This document shows, piece after piece, positions 22,281 to 30,901 of a stretch of DNA of 64,000 nt. Position 1 is the first letter of the stretch; each line of letters starts with the position of its first letter. Both the position numbers and the translations under genes were made by a program. Source of the stretch: Mycolicibacillus trivialis (GTDB lineage: Bacteria; Actinomycetota; Actinomycetes; Mycobacteriales; Mycobacteriaceae); contig NZ_LQPZ01000008.1 of NCBI RefSeq assembly GCF_002102395.1, positions 186,001 to 250,000 on the forward strand, in the 5' to 3' direction. The notes below the pieces were generated by a model. It searched no databases, had not been told where the DNA came from, and was given only the letters and a program-made list of their open reading frames with translations.

Positions 22281-23516
22281 TTACGCGGGGCGCCGGTGAA
22301 TGGTGCCGGCCTTCATCACGAAGTCCACCCGGCCGGTCACCGTGATGTCGGTGAGCGGGTCGCCGGGCATGGCCACCAGGTCGGCGGTCTTGCCCGCCGC
22401 GATCACCCCGAGGTCGTCGCGGCCCAGCAGGTCGGCGGCGGTGCTGGTGGCGGCGCGCAGCGCCCGCAGCGGGCTGATCCCGGTGGAGACCATCGTCGGG
22501 AACTCCCGCCAGTTCTCGGCGTGGTCGAACATGCCGGCGTCGGTGCCGAAGGCGATCCGCACGTCGCTGTCGGCCAGCCGTTCCGCGGCTTCCAGCAGCG
22601 GCCCGCGGTAGCGGCGCATCTTGCGCAGCGCGTGCTCGGGCACGTCGGCGAAGAACGGGTCGTCGGGCTCGCGCCGGGCGCCGGTGAGGATCGCGTACTG
22701 GGTGGGCACCAGGAACACCCCGGCGTCCTCGATCATCCGCAGGGTCGCCGACGAGGCCAGGTTGCCGTGCTCGATGCTGCGCACCCCGGCCCGCACCGCA
22801 CGACGGATGCCCTCGTCGCCGTAGCTGTGCGGGGTGGCGGGCACCCCCAGGTCGGCGGCGGTGGCCACCAGCGCCGTCATCTCCTCCTGGCTGTAGGTGG
22901 CGTGGCCGGGATCGTCGGTGGGGGAGGCGAACCCGCCGGTGGCGGCGAACTTGATCCAGTCCGCCCCGGCCCGGATCTCGCTGCGCACCCGCCGCTGGAT
23001 CTCCGCAGCGCCGTCCGCGGCGGCCAGCTCCAGCGGCCGCGCCGGGTCCTGGTACTGGTCGGCGAGCAGCCCGCTGAAGTCGCCGTGCCCGCCGCGCGCG
23101 GACAGCAGGTGCGGCGCCACCATCATCCGGGGTCCCTCGATCAGGCCGGCGGCGACGGCGTCGCGCAGGTCCACGGTGGGGTACCCCAGGTCGCCGCAGC
23201 CCAGGTCGCGGATGGTGGTGAAGCCGTTGTGCAGCAGCGTGCGCAGCACCGGCAGTGCCGCGAGGGCTTTGGCGGTGGGCGACTCGGCGGCCAGCGCGGC
23301 ACTCAGCGGCGGACGGACCGCGACGTGGGTGTGGCAGTCGATGAAACCGGGGCACAGGGTGTGCCCGGTCAGGTCCACCACGGTCGCCCCCGGCGGCGCG
23401 GGCGCCGGGTCCCCGACCGCGCCGATGCGCTCGCCGGTGACCAGCACATCACGGCGCACCGCGGTGTCGGTGAGCCCGTCCCACACCGCGGCGCCGGTGA
23501 TCAGGATGGCGGTCAT
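22281..23516 (-). CDS. Amidohydrolase (imidazolonepropionase-like)
   Basis: A 411-residue metal-dependent hydrolase of the amidohydrolase superfamily. Ligands are visible: HTHVAV (HxH), WIKFAATGG (bridging Lys region), TPHSYGDEG and SIEHGN (two further His), and IAFGTDAGMF (Asp). It is closest in pattern to imidazolonepropionase-related prolidase-like amidohydrolases; the natural substrate is unknown. TAGCGT then 6 bases then ATG gives a leaderless start. It is divergent from the enoyl-CoA hydratase gene with only 40 bases between. Confidence 0.83.
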   Translation of the reverse strand: MTAILITGAAVWDGLTDTAVRRDVLVTGERIGAVGDPAPAPPGATVVDLTGHTLCPGFIDCHTHVAVRPPLSAALAAESPTAKALAALPVLRTLLHNGFTTIRDLGCGDLGYPTVDLRDAVAAGLIEGPRMMVAPHLLSARGGHGDFSGLLADQYQDPARPLELAAADGAAEIQRRVRSEIRAGADWIKFAATGGFASPTDDPGHATYSQEEMTALVATAADLGVPATPHSYGDEGIRRAVRAGVRSIEHGNLASSATLRMIEDAGVFLVPTQYAILTGARREPDDPFFADVPEHALRKMRRYRGPLLEAAERLADSDVRIAFGTDAGMFDHAENWREFPTMVSTGISPLRALRAATSTAADLLGRDDLGVIAAGKTADLVAMPGDPLTDITVTGRVDFVMKAGTIHRRPA

Positions 23517-23522
23517 CAATCC

Positions 23523-23549
23523 ACGCTAGGCGGCCGCGGCCGCTACCGT
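23523..23549. promoter_or_regulatory. Back-to-back leaderless promoters
   Basis: Minus strand: TAGCGT at 23528-23523, 6 bases before the amidohydrolase ATG. Plus strand: TACCGT at 23544-23549, 7 bases before the enoyl-CoA hydratase ATG. A GC-only palindromic stretch (CGGCCGCGGCCG) lies between them. Confidence 0.45.
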
Positions 23550-23556
23550 CGGAGGT

Positions 23557-24345
23557 ATGAAGAGGTTCAGCGCCACCACCTTGGAGGTGACCGCCGCCGG
23601 CCCGCGCGGCACCATCACCCTGAACCGGCCGGACAAGCTCAACCCGCTGAGCACCCGCACCCTGGGCGAGCTGGTCGAGGCGGCGCGCTGGTTCGACGGT
23701 CACCCGGCGGTGAAGGTGGTGACCATCGCCGGTGCGGGGCGGGCGTTCTCCGCCGGCGCCGACCTGGCCGACCTCGCCGATCCGGGCACCGACGCCGGGG
23801 CGTTGCGGGTCGCCGCCGACGCCGGCCGGCGGATGGCCGACGCGGTCGAGGCGATGAACGCGGTCACCGTGGCCCGGCTGCACGGGCACTGCGTCGGCGG
23901 GGGACTGGTGCTCGCCGCGGCGTGCGACCTGCGGATCGCCGCGGAGTCCACCCGGTTCTCCATCCCGGAGGTGGACCTGGGCATCCCGCTGGCCTGGGGC
24001 GGCATCCCGCGGCTGGTGCGCGAGATCGGCGCGGCCCGGACCAAGGAGCTGGTGCTGACCTGCCGGCCGTTCGACGCCGCCGAGGCGCTGAGCCTGGGAC
24101 TGCTCAACCGGGTGGTGCCCGAAGCCGAGCTGGACGCCGCGGTCGAGGAGATGGTGGCCGCGCTGGTCACCAAGTCGGCGTTGACGCTGACCGCCACCAA
24201 GCGGCACACCAACGCGGTGACCGCGCAGATGGTCGGCACGGCCCGGTCCTGGAGCGACGCCGACACCCTGGTCACCGCGGTGCACGATCCGGAGTCCCGC
24301 CGCGCGGCGGCCGACTACCTGGCCCGGGTGAGGAAGCGGTCATGA
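23557..24345 (+). CDS. Enoyl-CoA hydratase/isomerase family protein
   Basis: A 262-residue crotonase-fold protein. Oxyanion-hole motifs are GAGRAFSAGADL (residues about 60-71) and HGHCVGGGLVLAAACDLRIA (about 109-128). FSIPEVDLGIPLAWGGIPRL contains the Glu usual at the catalytic site, suggesting hydratase or isomerase action on acyl-CoA. The specific substrate cannot be assigned. It overlaps the following DUF488 gene by 4 bases (ATGA). Confidence 0.87.
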   Translation: MKRFSATTLEVTAAGPRGTITLNRPDKLNPLSTRTLGELVEAARWFDGHPAVKVVTIAGAGRAFSAGADLADLADPGTDAGALRVAADAGRRMADAVEAMNAVTVARLHGHCVGGGLVLAAACDLRIAAESTRFSIPEVDLGIPLAWGGIPRLVREIGAARTKELVLTCRPFDAAEALSLGLLNRVVPEAELDAAVEEMVAALVTKSALTLTATKRHTNAVTAQMVGTARSWSDADTLVTAVHDPESRRAAADYLARVRKRS

Positions 24346-24878
24346 CCCCCGAGGTGGTCACGTTCGGGCACGGCACCGCCGACGCCGACGAGATCACCGC
24401 CCTGCTGCGCGGCGCGCAGGTGTCCCGGCTGGTCGACGTGCGCACCGCGCCGGGGAGCAGGCACAACCCCGACACCATGCGTGAGGCGATGGCCGACTGG
24501 CTGCCCGCCGCCGGGATCGGCTACCGCTGGGAGCCGCGGCTGGGCGGGTGGCGCCGCGACGCGCAGGACGCGGTGGACACCGAGCTGCGCAACCGGTCGT
24601 TTCGGGCCTACGCCGCCCACATGCGCACCCCGGAGTTCCGGGCCGCGATCGAGGAGCTGCTGGCCGGCGCGGCCGAGGGGCGCACCGCGATCATGTGCGG
24701 GGAGACGGTGTGGTGGCGGTGTCACCGCAAGCTGGTCGCGGACTATCTGACGCTGGTGCGCGGGCTGTCGGTACGGCACCTGATGCACGACGGGAAACTG
24801 CGCGAGCACCGGCCGACCGCGGAGGCGCGGGTGGTCGACGACGCGCTGGTCTACGACGCGGTCGCCGAACCGTCCTAG
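24342..24878 (+). CDS. DUF488 family protein
   Basis: A 178-residue DUF488 protein. Family hallmarks are FGHGTADADE near the N-terminus, VDVRTAPGSRHNP, and the C-terminal CGETVWWRCHRKLVADYL with a conserved Cys and His pair. The biochemical role of the family is not established; a nucleotide-associated activity has been suggested from its fold and motifs. Translation is coupled to the enoyl-CoA hydratase. Its stop overlaps by 4 bases the convergent small membrane gene. Confidence 0.85.
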   Translation: MTPEVVTFGHGTADADEITALLRGAQVSRLVDVRTAPGSRHNPDTMREAMADWLPAAGIGYRWEPRLGGWRRDAQDAVDTELRNRSFRAYAAHMRTPEFRAAIEELLAGAAEGRTAIMCGETVWWRCHRKLVADYLTLVRGLSVRHLMHDGKLREHRPTAEARVVDDALVYDAVAEPS

Positions 24879-25096
24879 CGCCGGTCGGCGCCGAGTGCGG
24901 CGCCGGTCAGCCAGATCGCGGTGGCCGCCGCGGCCCCGGAGAGCACCGCGGTGGCCGGGGTCGCGCCGGCGGCGACGAACACCAGCAGGATGAGCAGGCC
25001 GGCGGCCAGCGCGGCCAGTTTGTACACCGGCCACGGCACCCCCGCGATCGAGACGTGCTCGCCCAGTCGGGCGCGGGCCTCGGTCACGGTGGTCAT
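24875..25096 (-). CDS. Small two-span membrane protein
   Basis: A 73-residue protein: polar N-terminus of about 25 residues (TEARARLGEHVSIAG), then two hydrophobic segments around residues 27-45 and 48-67 with a short turn at GATPA. It is conserved in style with mycobacterial small membrane proteins, but I do not recognise the family. It starts divergently from the F420-type oxidoreductase over a perfect palindrome at 25123-25138. Confidence 0.65.
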   Translation of the reverse strand: MTTVTEARARLGEHVSIAGVPWPVYKLAALAAGLLILLVFVAAGATPATAVLSGAAAATAIWLTGAALGADRR

Positions 25097-25122
25097 GGGT
25101 CAACGATAACTCGTAACCGGAA

Positions 25123-25138
25123 TTTCGGCCAGCCGAAA
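25123..25138. promoter_or_regulatory. Perfect palindrome, candidate operator
   Basis: TTTCGGC-CA-GCCGAAA, 7-base arms around 2 bases, centred between two divergent genes and just upstream of the TAGGCT -10 element of the 25165 gene. The regulator is unknown; no regulator gene is adjacent. Confidence 0.45.
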
Positions 25139-25151
25139 CCTTCGGCGCGGC

Positions 25152-25157
25152 TAGGCT
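25152..25157 (+). promoter_or_regulatory. -10 element of leaderless F420 oxidoreductase gene
   Basis: TAGGCT, 7 bases, then ATG at 25165, with no ribosome-binding site between. Confidence 0.5.
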
Positions 25158-25164
25158 GGTCGGC

Positions 25165-25602
25165 ATGCCGCTATCCGGAGAGTACGCACCCGGCACCTTG
25201 GACTGGTCCCGGGAGAACGCCGAGAAGATCATGGCCTCCGGCGGCACCGAGGGCACCGAGCTCAAGGGCCGCCCGGTGGTGCTGCTGACCAGCGTCGGCG
25301 CCAAGACCGGCAAGCTGCGCAAGACCCCGCTGATGCGGGTCGAGCACGACGGCGAATACGCCGTCGTCGCCTCGCTGGGCGGGGCCCCCAAACACCCGGT
25401 CTGGTACCACAACGTCACCGCGAACCCCCGGGTGGAGCTGCAGGACGGCACCGTCGTCGGCGACTACGACGCCCGGGAGGTGTTCGGCGAGGAGAAGGCG
25501 CTGTGGTGGGAGCGGGCCGTGGCGGCCTGGCCCGCCTACGCCGACTACCAAGCCAAAACCGACCGGCAGATCCCGGTTTTTGTGCTCACCCCGGTGCGCT
25601 GA
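25165..25602 (+). CDS. Deazaflavin (F420)-dependent nitroreductase family protein
   Basis: A 145-residue protein of the Ddn/DUF385 split-barrel family that uses coenzyme F420. The motif order is typical: an N-terminal helix, [24 protein letters not shown], the [25 protein letters not shown] core, and a C-terminal helix ending [10 protein letters not shown]. It is the likely ortholog of M. tuberculosis Rv1558, which also precedes ilvA. Members reduce quinones or other electron acceptors. A second, divergent member of the family lies at 47809-48237. Confidence 0.88.
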   Translation: MPLSGEYAPGTLDWSRENAEKIMASGGTEGTELKGRPVVLLTSVGAKTGKLRKTPLMRVEHDGEYAVVASLGGAPKHPVWYHNVTANPRVELQDGTVVGDYDAREVFGEEKALWWERAVAAWPAYADYQAKTDRQIPVFVLTPVR

Positions 25603-25630
25603 CCGAACCGCTCAGTGGCACCATTGACCG

Positions 25631-26914
25631 GTGTCCGCCGCACCGACCTCGCCGCCCCCGCCGGCCGCCCCGCTGTCGGCGGCCGACGTCGACGCGGCCG
25701 CGGCGCGGCTCAACGACGTCGTCCTGCGCACCCCGCTGCAACACAGTGACCGGCTGTCCGCGGCCACCGGCGCCGAGGTCTACCTCAAGCGGGAGGATCT
25801 GCAGTCGGTGCGCTCCTACAAGCTGCGCGGCGCCTACAACCTGCTGGTCCAGCTCACCGCGGCGGAGACCGCGGCCGGGGTGGTGTGCTCCTCGGCGGGC
25901 AACCACGCGCAGGGCTTCGCCTACGCCTGCCGGGCGCTGGGCATCCGCGGCCGCATCTACGTGCCGGGCAAGACGCCGAAGCAGAAGCGGGACCGGATCC
26001 GCTACCACGGCGGGGACTGCATCGAGCTGATCGTCGGCGGCGCCACCTACGACCAGGCCGCCGATGCCGCGCGCGCCGACGTGGAGCGCACCGGCGCCAC
26101 CCTGGTGCCGCCGTACGACGACCCGCGGACGATGGCCGGGCAGGGCACCATCGCCGCCGAACTGCTCACCCAGCTCGACACCGAACCCGACCTGGTGGCG
26201 GTGCCGGTCGGCGGGGGTGGCTGCATCGCCGGGATCACCACCTACCTGGCCGAGCGGACCGAGAACACCGCGGTGCTCGGCGTCGAGCCGGGCGGGGCGG
26301 CCTCGATGATGGCGGCGCTGGCCGCCGGCGGCCCGGTCACCCTGGACCGGGTCGACCAGTTCGTCGACGGCGCCGCGGTCAACCGGGCCGGCACGCTGAC
26401 CTATGCCGCGCTGGCCGCCGCCGGTGACATGGTGTCGCTGACCACGGTGGACGAGGGCGCGGTGTGTACCGCGATGCTCGACCTGTACCAGAACGAGGGC
26501 ATCGTCGCCGAGCCGGCCGGGGCGCTGTCGGTGGCCGGGCTGCTCGAAGCCGACCTCGAGCCCGGCTCGACGGTGGTCGCGCTGATCTCCGGCGGCAACA
26601 ACGACGTGTCCCGGTACGGGGAGATCCTGGAACGCTCGCTGGTGCACCTGGGCCTCAAACACTATTTCCTGGTGGACTTCCCGCAGGAGCCCGGCGCGCT
26701 GCGCCGGTTCCTCGACGAGGTGCTCGGACCCGACGACGACATCACCCTGTTCGAGTACGTCAAGCGCAACAACCGGGAGACCGGGGCGGCGCTGGTCGGG
26801 GTGGAACTCGGGTCCGCCGCCGGCCTCGACGGGCTGCTGGCCCGGATGCGGGCCTCCCAGCTGCACGTCGAACGCCTGGAGCCGGGGTCACCGGCCTACC
26901 GCTACCTGACCTGA
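25631..26914 (+). CDS. ilvA: Threonine dehydratase (biosynthetic)
   Basis: A 427-residue PLP enzyme converting threonine to 2-oxobutanoate, the first committed step to isoleucine. The PLP lysine is in VRSYKLRGAYN (residue about 60), the phosphate-binding glycine loop is GGGGCIAGI, and the C-terminal about 85 residues form a single ACT-like regulatory domain (FLVDFPQEPGALRRFL), expected to mediate isoleucine feedback. The GTG start follows CACCAT by 6 bases. Its last 13 bases overlap the 3' end of the convergent treZ. Confidence 0.95.
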   Translation: MSAAPTSPPPPAAPLSAADVDAAAARLNDVVLRTPLQHSDRLSAATGAEVYLKREDLQSVRSYKLRGAYNLLVQLTAAETAAGVVCSSAGNHAQGFAYACRALGIRGRIYVPGKTPKQKRDRIRYHGGDCIELIVGGATYDQAADAARADVERTGATLVPPYDDPRTMAGQGTIAAELLTQLDTEPDLVAVPVGGGGCIAGITTYLAERTENTAVLGVEPGGAASMMAALAAGGPVTLDRVDQFVDGAAVNRAGTLTYAALAAAGDMVSLTTVDEGAVCTAMLDLYQNEGIVAEPAGALSVAGLLEADLEPGSTVVALISGGNNDVSRYGEILERSLVHLGLKHYFLVDFPQEPGALRRFLDEVLGPDDDITLFEYVKRNNRETGAALVGVELGSAAGLDGLLARMRASQLHVERLEPGSPAYRYLT

Positions 26915-28635
26915 TCGCGGCGCAGCACCGCGACCGAGTGGCCGGGCACCACGGTGCCGCCCGCGGCGGCCACCGGCGGTTCCCAGCCCAGCACGGTCGT
27001 CCCGGTCACCGGCACCGTCGCCGGCTCGGCGCCGAGGTTGACCGCCACCGCGAGTGCGCCGCGGTGCACCACCAGCCAGCGTCGCTGCTCGTCGTGGTCG
27101 ATGCGCAGCGCCGGCAGCCACGGGTCGGCCAGGTCCGGTTCGGTGCGCCGCAGCCCGACCAGGTCCCGGTAGAACCGGTGCAGCCGGGCGTGTTCGCCGC
27201 GGCCGACCTCCGCCCAGTCCAGTTTCGAGCGGGTGAAGGTGGCCGGGTCCTGCGGGTCGGGGATCTGCTCGGCGGGCCAGCCGTGGTCGGCGAATTCGCG
27301 GCGGCGGCCCTCGACGGTCGCGCGGGCCAGCTCCGGCTCCGGATGGGAGCTGAAGAACTGGAACGGGGTGCTCGCGCCCCACTCCTCGCCCATGAACAGC
27401 ATCGCGGTGTAGGGCGACAGCAGCACCAGCGCGGCCTTGACCGCCAGCTGCCCGGCGGTCAGGTAGGCCGACGGCCGGTCGCCGACGGCGCGGTTGCCGA
27501 CCTGGTCGTGGGTGCAGGTGTAGGCCAGCAGCGCGGTGGCCGGGATGGTCTCGGTGTCCAGCGGCCTGCCGTGGCGGCGCCGCCGGAACGACGAGTAGGT
27601 CCCGGCGTGGTGGAAGCCGTGCCGCAGCGTCTGGGCCAGCGTGGCCAGCGACCCGAAGTCGGCGTAGTAGCCCTGCCGCTCCCCGGAGACCGCGGCGTGG
27701 ATCGCGTGGTGGATGTCGTCGTCCCACTGCGCGGTCAGCCCGTAGCCGTGGGCGGCCCGGGGGGTGATCAGCCGGGGATTGTTCTGGTCGCTCTCGGCGA
27801 CCAGTGCCAGCGGCCGGCCGAGTTGTTCGGCGAGCCGGTCGGTGTGGCAGGCCAGTTCCTCGAGCAGGTCCACCGCGGTGGTGTCGACCAGGGCGTGCAC
27901 GGCGTCGAGCCGCAGTCCGTCGGCGTGGAAGTCGCGCATCCAGCGCAGCGCGCTGTCGATGATGTGGCGGCGCACCTCATCGGAGTCCGGTCCGGCGATG
28001 TTCATCCCTGCGCCCCAGGGGCTTTCGGCGGCCGAGAAGTAGGGGCCGAACCGGGGCAGGTAGTTGCCGGACGGGCCCAGGTGGTTGTAGACGGCGTCGA
28101 TGAGCACGCCCAGCCCGCGGGCGTGGCAGGCGTCGACGAAGCGGACCAGCCCGTCGGGGCCGCCGTAGGGTTCGTGCACGGCGTACCAGCCCACCCCGTC
28201 GTAGCCCCAGCCCCGGTCCCCGGCGAACGCGTTCACCGGCATCAGTTCGACGAAGTCGACGCCGAGGTCCACCAGGTGGCCCAGCCGGTCGATCGCGGCG
28301 TCGAAGGTGCCGGCCGCGGTGAAGGCGCCCACGTGCAGTTCGTAGACGACCGCGCCGCGCAGCGGCCGGGCCGCCCACCCGGTGTCGGTCCAGTCCGCCG
28401 CGGCCGGGTCCCACAGCTGGGAGCGGGCGTGCACCCCGTCGGGCTGGCGCGCGGAGCGCGGGTCGGGCAGCACCTGCGGGTCGTCGTCGAGCAGGAAGCC
28501 GTAGCGCGCGTCGGGGGCGGTGTCCAGCCGGGTGCGCCACCAGCCGTCCTCGCCGCGGGACATCGGGTGCCGCCGGCCCTCGACGTCGAGGGCCACCGTG
28601 GCGGGCAGCGGCGCCCAGACGCCGAACTCAGTCAT
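26902..28635 (-). CDS. treZ: Malto-oligosyltrehalose trehalohydrolase
   Basis: A 577-residue GH13 enzyme releasing trehalose from maltooligosyl-trehalose. An N-terminal beta-sandwich (FGVWAPLPATVALDVEG) precedes the barrel. Catalytic residues are the nucleophile Asp in GLRLDAVHAL, the acid Glu in ALVAESDQN, and the Asp in CTHDQVGN. It is the last gene of treX-treY-treZ and starts 8 bases inside treY. Together they turn glycogen or alpha-glucan into trehalose, the mycobacterial stress sugar and mycolic acid carrier. Confidence 0.94.
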   Translation of the reverse strand: MTEFGVWAPLPATVALDVEGRRHPMSRGEDGWWRTRLDTAPDARYGFLLDDDPQVLPDPRSARQPDGVHARSQLWDPAAADWTDTGWAARPLRGAVVYELHVGAFTAAGTFDAAIDRLGHLVDLGVDFVELMPVNAFAGDRGWGYDGVGWYAVHEPYGGPDGLVRFVDACHARGLGVLIDAVYNHLGPSGNYLPRFGPYFSAAESPWGAGMNIAGPDSDEVRRHIIDSALRWMRDFHADGLRLDAVHALVDTTAVDLLEELACHTDRLAEQLGRPLALVAESDQNNPRLITPRAAHGYGLTAQWDDDIHHAIHAAVSGERQGYYADFGSLATLAQTLRHGFHHAGTYSSFRRRRHGRPLDTETIPATALLAYTCTHDQVGNRAVGDRPSAYLTAGQLAVKAALVLLSPYTAMLFMGEEWGASTPFQFFSSHPEPELARATVEGRRREFADHGWPAEQIPDPQDPATFTRSKLDWAEVGRGEHARLHRFYRDLVGLRRTEPDLADPWLPALRIDHDEQRRWLVVHRGALAVAVNLGAEPATVPVTGTTVLGWEPPVAAAGGTVVPGHSVAVLRRDQVR

Positions 28636-30898
28636 CGCCGCGCTCCAGCAGCGCCACCCCGAGTTCGCCGAGCAACGCCCCCGCCGCAGTCACCCCGGCG
28701 TGTTCGGCGCCGGTGAGCACGTCGGTCCACCTGCCCGCGGGCAGGCTCAGAGTGGTGTCGCCCCAGCCGGTTTCGGCCAGCGCCACGGTGTGGCGGGTGA
28801 CCGCCACCAGCACGTCGGTGCCGCGGCCGAAGGCCAGCAGGTGCCCGGCGGCGGCGCCGGCGGCCGGCATCGGGGTGTAGCAGCCGGTCAGGAAGGAGTC
28901 GGGGCGCGCGCGGCGCAGCCGCAGCGCCGCGGTGACCACCCGCAGCTTGGGGTGGGCGCCGCGGGCCAACTCGGCACGGCGTAGCGCGTAGTCGACCGGG
29001 CGGCGGTTGTCCGGGTCGACGAGGCTGTCCTCCCACAGTTCGGTGCCCTGGTAGACGTCGGGGACACCGGGCACGGTGAGCGCGAGCAGTTTCTGGCCCA
29101 GCGCGTCGGCGCGGGCGTGCGGGTCGATCTCGCCGACCAGTTCGGTCAGCTCGCCGGTCAGCGGCCCGTCGAGCACCCGGTCCAGCCAGTCGTGCACGGC
29201 GGTTTCGAAGGGCTCGTCGGGTTGCGCCCAGCCGGTGCGGCTGCCGGCCTCGCGCAGCGCCTTCTCGGTGTAGGCGTGCAGTCGCGCGGCGAGGGCGGCA
29301 TCCGGGGGACCGTCGACCGGCCAAACCCCGATGATGTTCTGCCACAAGAACATCCCGGTTGCGGCGTCCGGGCAGGGCAGGCGGTGCTGCCAGTCGGCGA
29401 CGGTGCGCGCCCAGCGTTCACCGAGCTGGGAGAGCACCCCGATGCGGGCCCGCACGTCCTCGCCGCGCTTGGTGTCGTGGGTGCTCAGCGCGGTCATCGC
29501 CTGCGGCCAGTCCCGGGCACGGACGGTGTTGGCGTGGTGGAACTCCGCGGCACCGACCCCGAACCGGCCCGGGTCGCCACCCACCTCGTTGAGGCTGACC
29601 AGCCGGGCGTCCCGGTAGAACAGCCGGTCCTCGACGGCCTTGGCGGTGGCCGCACCGCAGAGCTGCTGCAGCCGGGCGGCGGCGCCCGCGTCGACGGCCA
29701 GGGCGGTGGCCACCAGCTGCAGCGGGACCGCCAGCTCCGGGCGGTCGGCCTCGACCGCGGCCAGCGCGGTGGGCAGCAGCGCCGCCAGCGCCGGGTAGTC
29801 GCAGCGGTAGACCCCGATGGCGCCGACCAGCGCGGCCAGCGCGTCGGGCAGCAGCGCATGGTCACCGCCCGCGGCCGCGGCGACCTGCCTGCACAGCCGG
29901 CCCAGGTCGGCGCCCAGGGTGTCGGTGACCGCGGCGGTCTTCAGCGCGGCCTCCCCGTCGCCGGGCCCGGCGCGGCCGGGAAGTGCGGCGGCGCCGGCCG
30001 GGTCGACGAACACCCCGCCGAGCAGGCGCAGCGCGTCGTAGCCGGTGGTGCCGGCGACCGGCAGGGTCGGTTCCAGCGCCTCGTCGGCGGCCAGGATCTT
30101 CTCGATCACGATCCAGGCGTCGGGGCCGGTCAGGGTGCGCAGCCGGTGCAGGTAGCCGGCCGGGTCGGCCAGCCCGTCGGGGTGGTCGATGCGCAGCCCG
30201 TCGACCAGGCCCTCGGCGAACCAGCGGGCGATCTCGGGGTGGGAGGCGGTGAACACGTCGGGGTCCTCCTGGCGCAGCGCCGCCAGTTCGGTGATCGCGA
30301 AGAACCGCCGGTAGCCGCACGCGCCGGACCGCCAGCCCCGCAGCCGGTAGTGCTGGCGGTCGTGGACCGCGGTCGCCGCGCCGTCGCCGGTGCCCGGTGC
30401 GATCGGCCAGGCCAGGTCGCCGAGCCGCAACCGGTCACCGGCCACGGTGAGGTCGGCGACGTCCTCGTCGGCGCCGAGCACCGGCAGCACCACCCGGTCG
30501 TCGGGATCCCAGTCGATGTCGAAGAAGTGCGCGTAGCGGGAGGCCCGGCCGTGCCGCAGCACGTCCCACCACCACCGGTTCTGCTCCGGGCGGGCCACCC
30601 CGACGTGGTTGGGGACGATGTCGACGATCAGGCCCATGCCGCGTTCGGCGGCGGCCGCCGACAGCCGGGCCAGGCCCGCAGCGCCGCCGAGTTCGGCGGA
30701 GACCGTGGTCGGGTCGGTGACGTCGTAGCCGTGGCTGGAGCCGTGCACCGCGGTCAGGACGGGGGACAGGTACAGGTGGGAGACGCCGAGCTCATCGAGG
30801 TAGTCGAGCAGGCGCTCGGCGTCGGCGAAGGTGAACGACGCGCCGCTGGCCGGCCCGCGCAGCTGCAACCGGTAGGTGGCGAGCACCGGGCCGGGCAC
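28628..30898 (-). CDS. treY: Maltooligosyl trehalose synthase
   Basis: A 756-residue GH13 glucosylmutase that turns the reducing-end glucose of a maltooligosaccharide into an alpha,alpha-1,1 linkage. Motifs: SHLYLSPVLTAVHGSSHGYDV, the nucleophile Asp in DGLRIDHPDGLADP, the Glu in VIEKILAADE, and STHDTKRGEDVRAR. GTG start, 3 bases after the treX stop, so it is co-transcribed; it overlaps treZ by 8 bases. Confidence 0.94.
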   Translation of the reverse strand: MPGPVLATYRLQLRGPASGASFTFADAERLLDYLDELGVSHLYLSPVLTAVHGSSHGYDVTDPTTVSAELGGAAGLARLSAAAAERGMGLIVDIVPNHVGVARPEQNRWWWDVLRHGRASRYAHFFDIDWDPDDRVVLPVLGADEDVADLTVAGDRLRLGDLAWPIAPGTGDGAATAVHDRQHYRLRGWRSGACGYRRFFAITELAALRQEDPDVFTASHPEIARWFAEGLVDGLRIDHPDGLADPAGYLHRLRTLTGPDAWIVIEKILAADEALEPTLPVAGTTGYDALRLLGGVFVDPAGAAALPGRAGPGDGEAALKTAAVTDTLGADLGRLCRQVAAAAGGDHALLPDALAALVGAIGVYRCDYPALAALLPTALAAVEADRPELAVPLQLVATALAVDAGAAARLQQLCGAATAKAVEDRLFYRDARLVSLNEVGGDPGRFGVGAAEFHHANTVRARDWPQAMTALSTHDTKRGEDVRARIGVLSQLGERWARTVADWQHRLPCPDAATGMFLWQNIIGVWPVDGPPDAALAARLHAYTEKALREAGSRTGWAQPDEPFETAVHDWLDRVLDGPLTGELTELVGEIDPHARADALGQKLLALTVPGVPDVYQGTELWEDSLVDPDNRRPVDYALRRAELARGAHPKLRVVTAALRLRRARPDSFLTGCYTPMPAAGAAAGHLLAFGRGTDVLVAVTRHTVALAETGWGDTTLSLPAGRWTDVLTGAEHAGVTAAGALLGELGVALLERGDD

Positions 30899-30901
30899 GG
30901 C

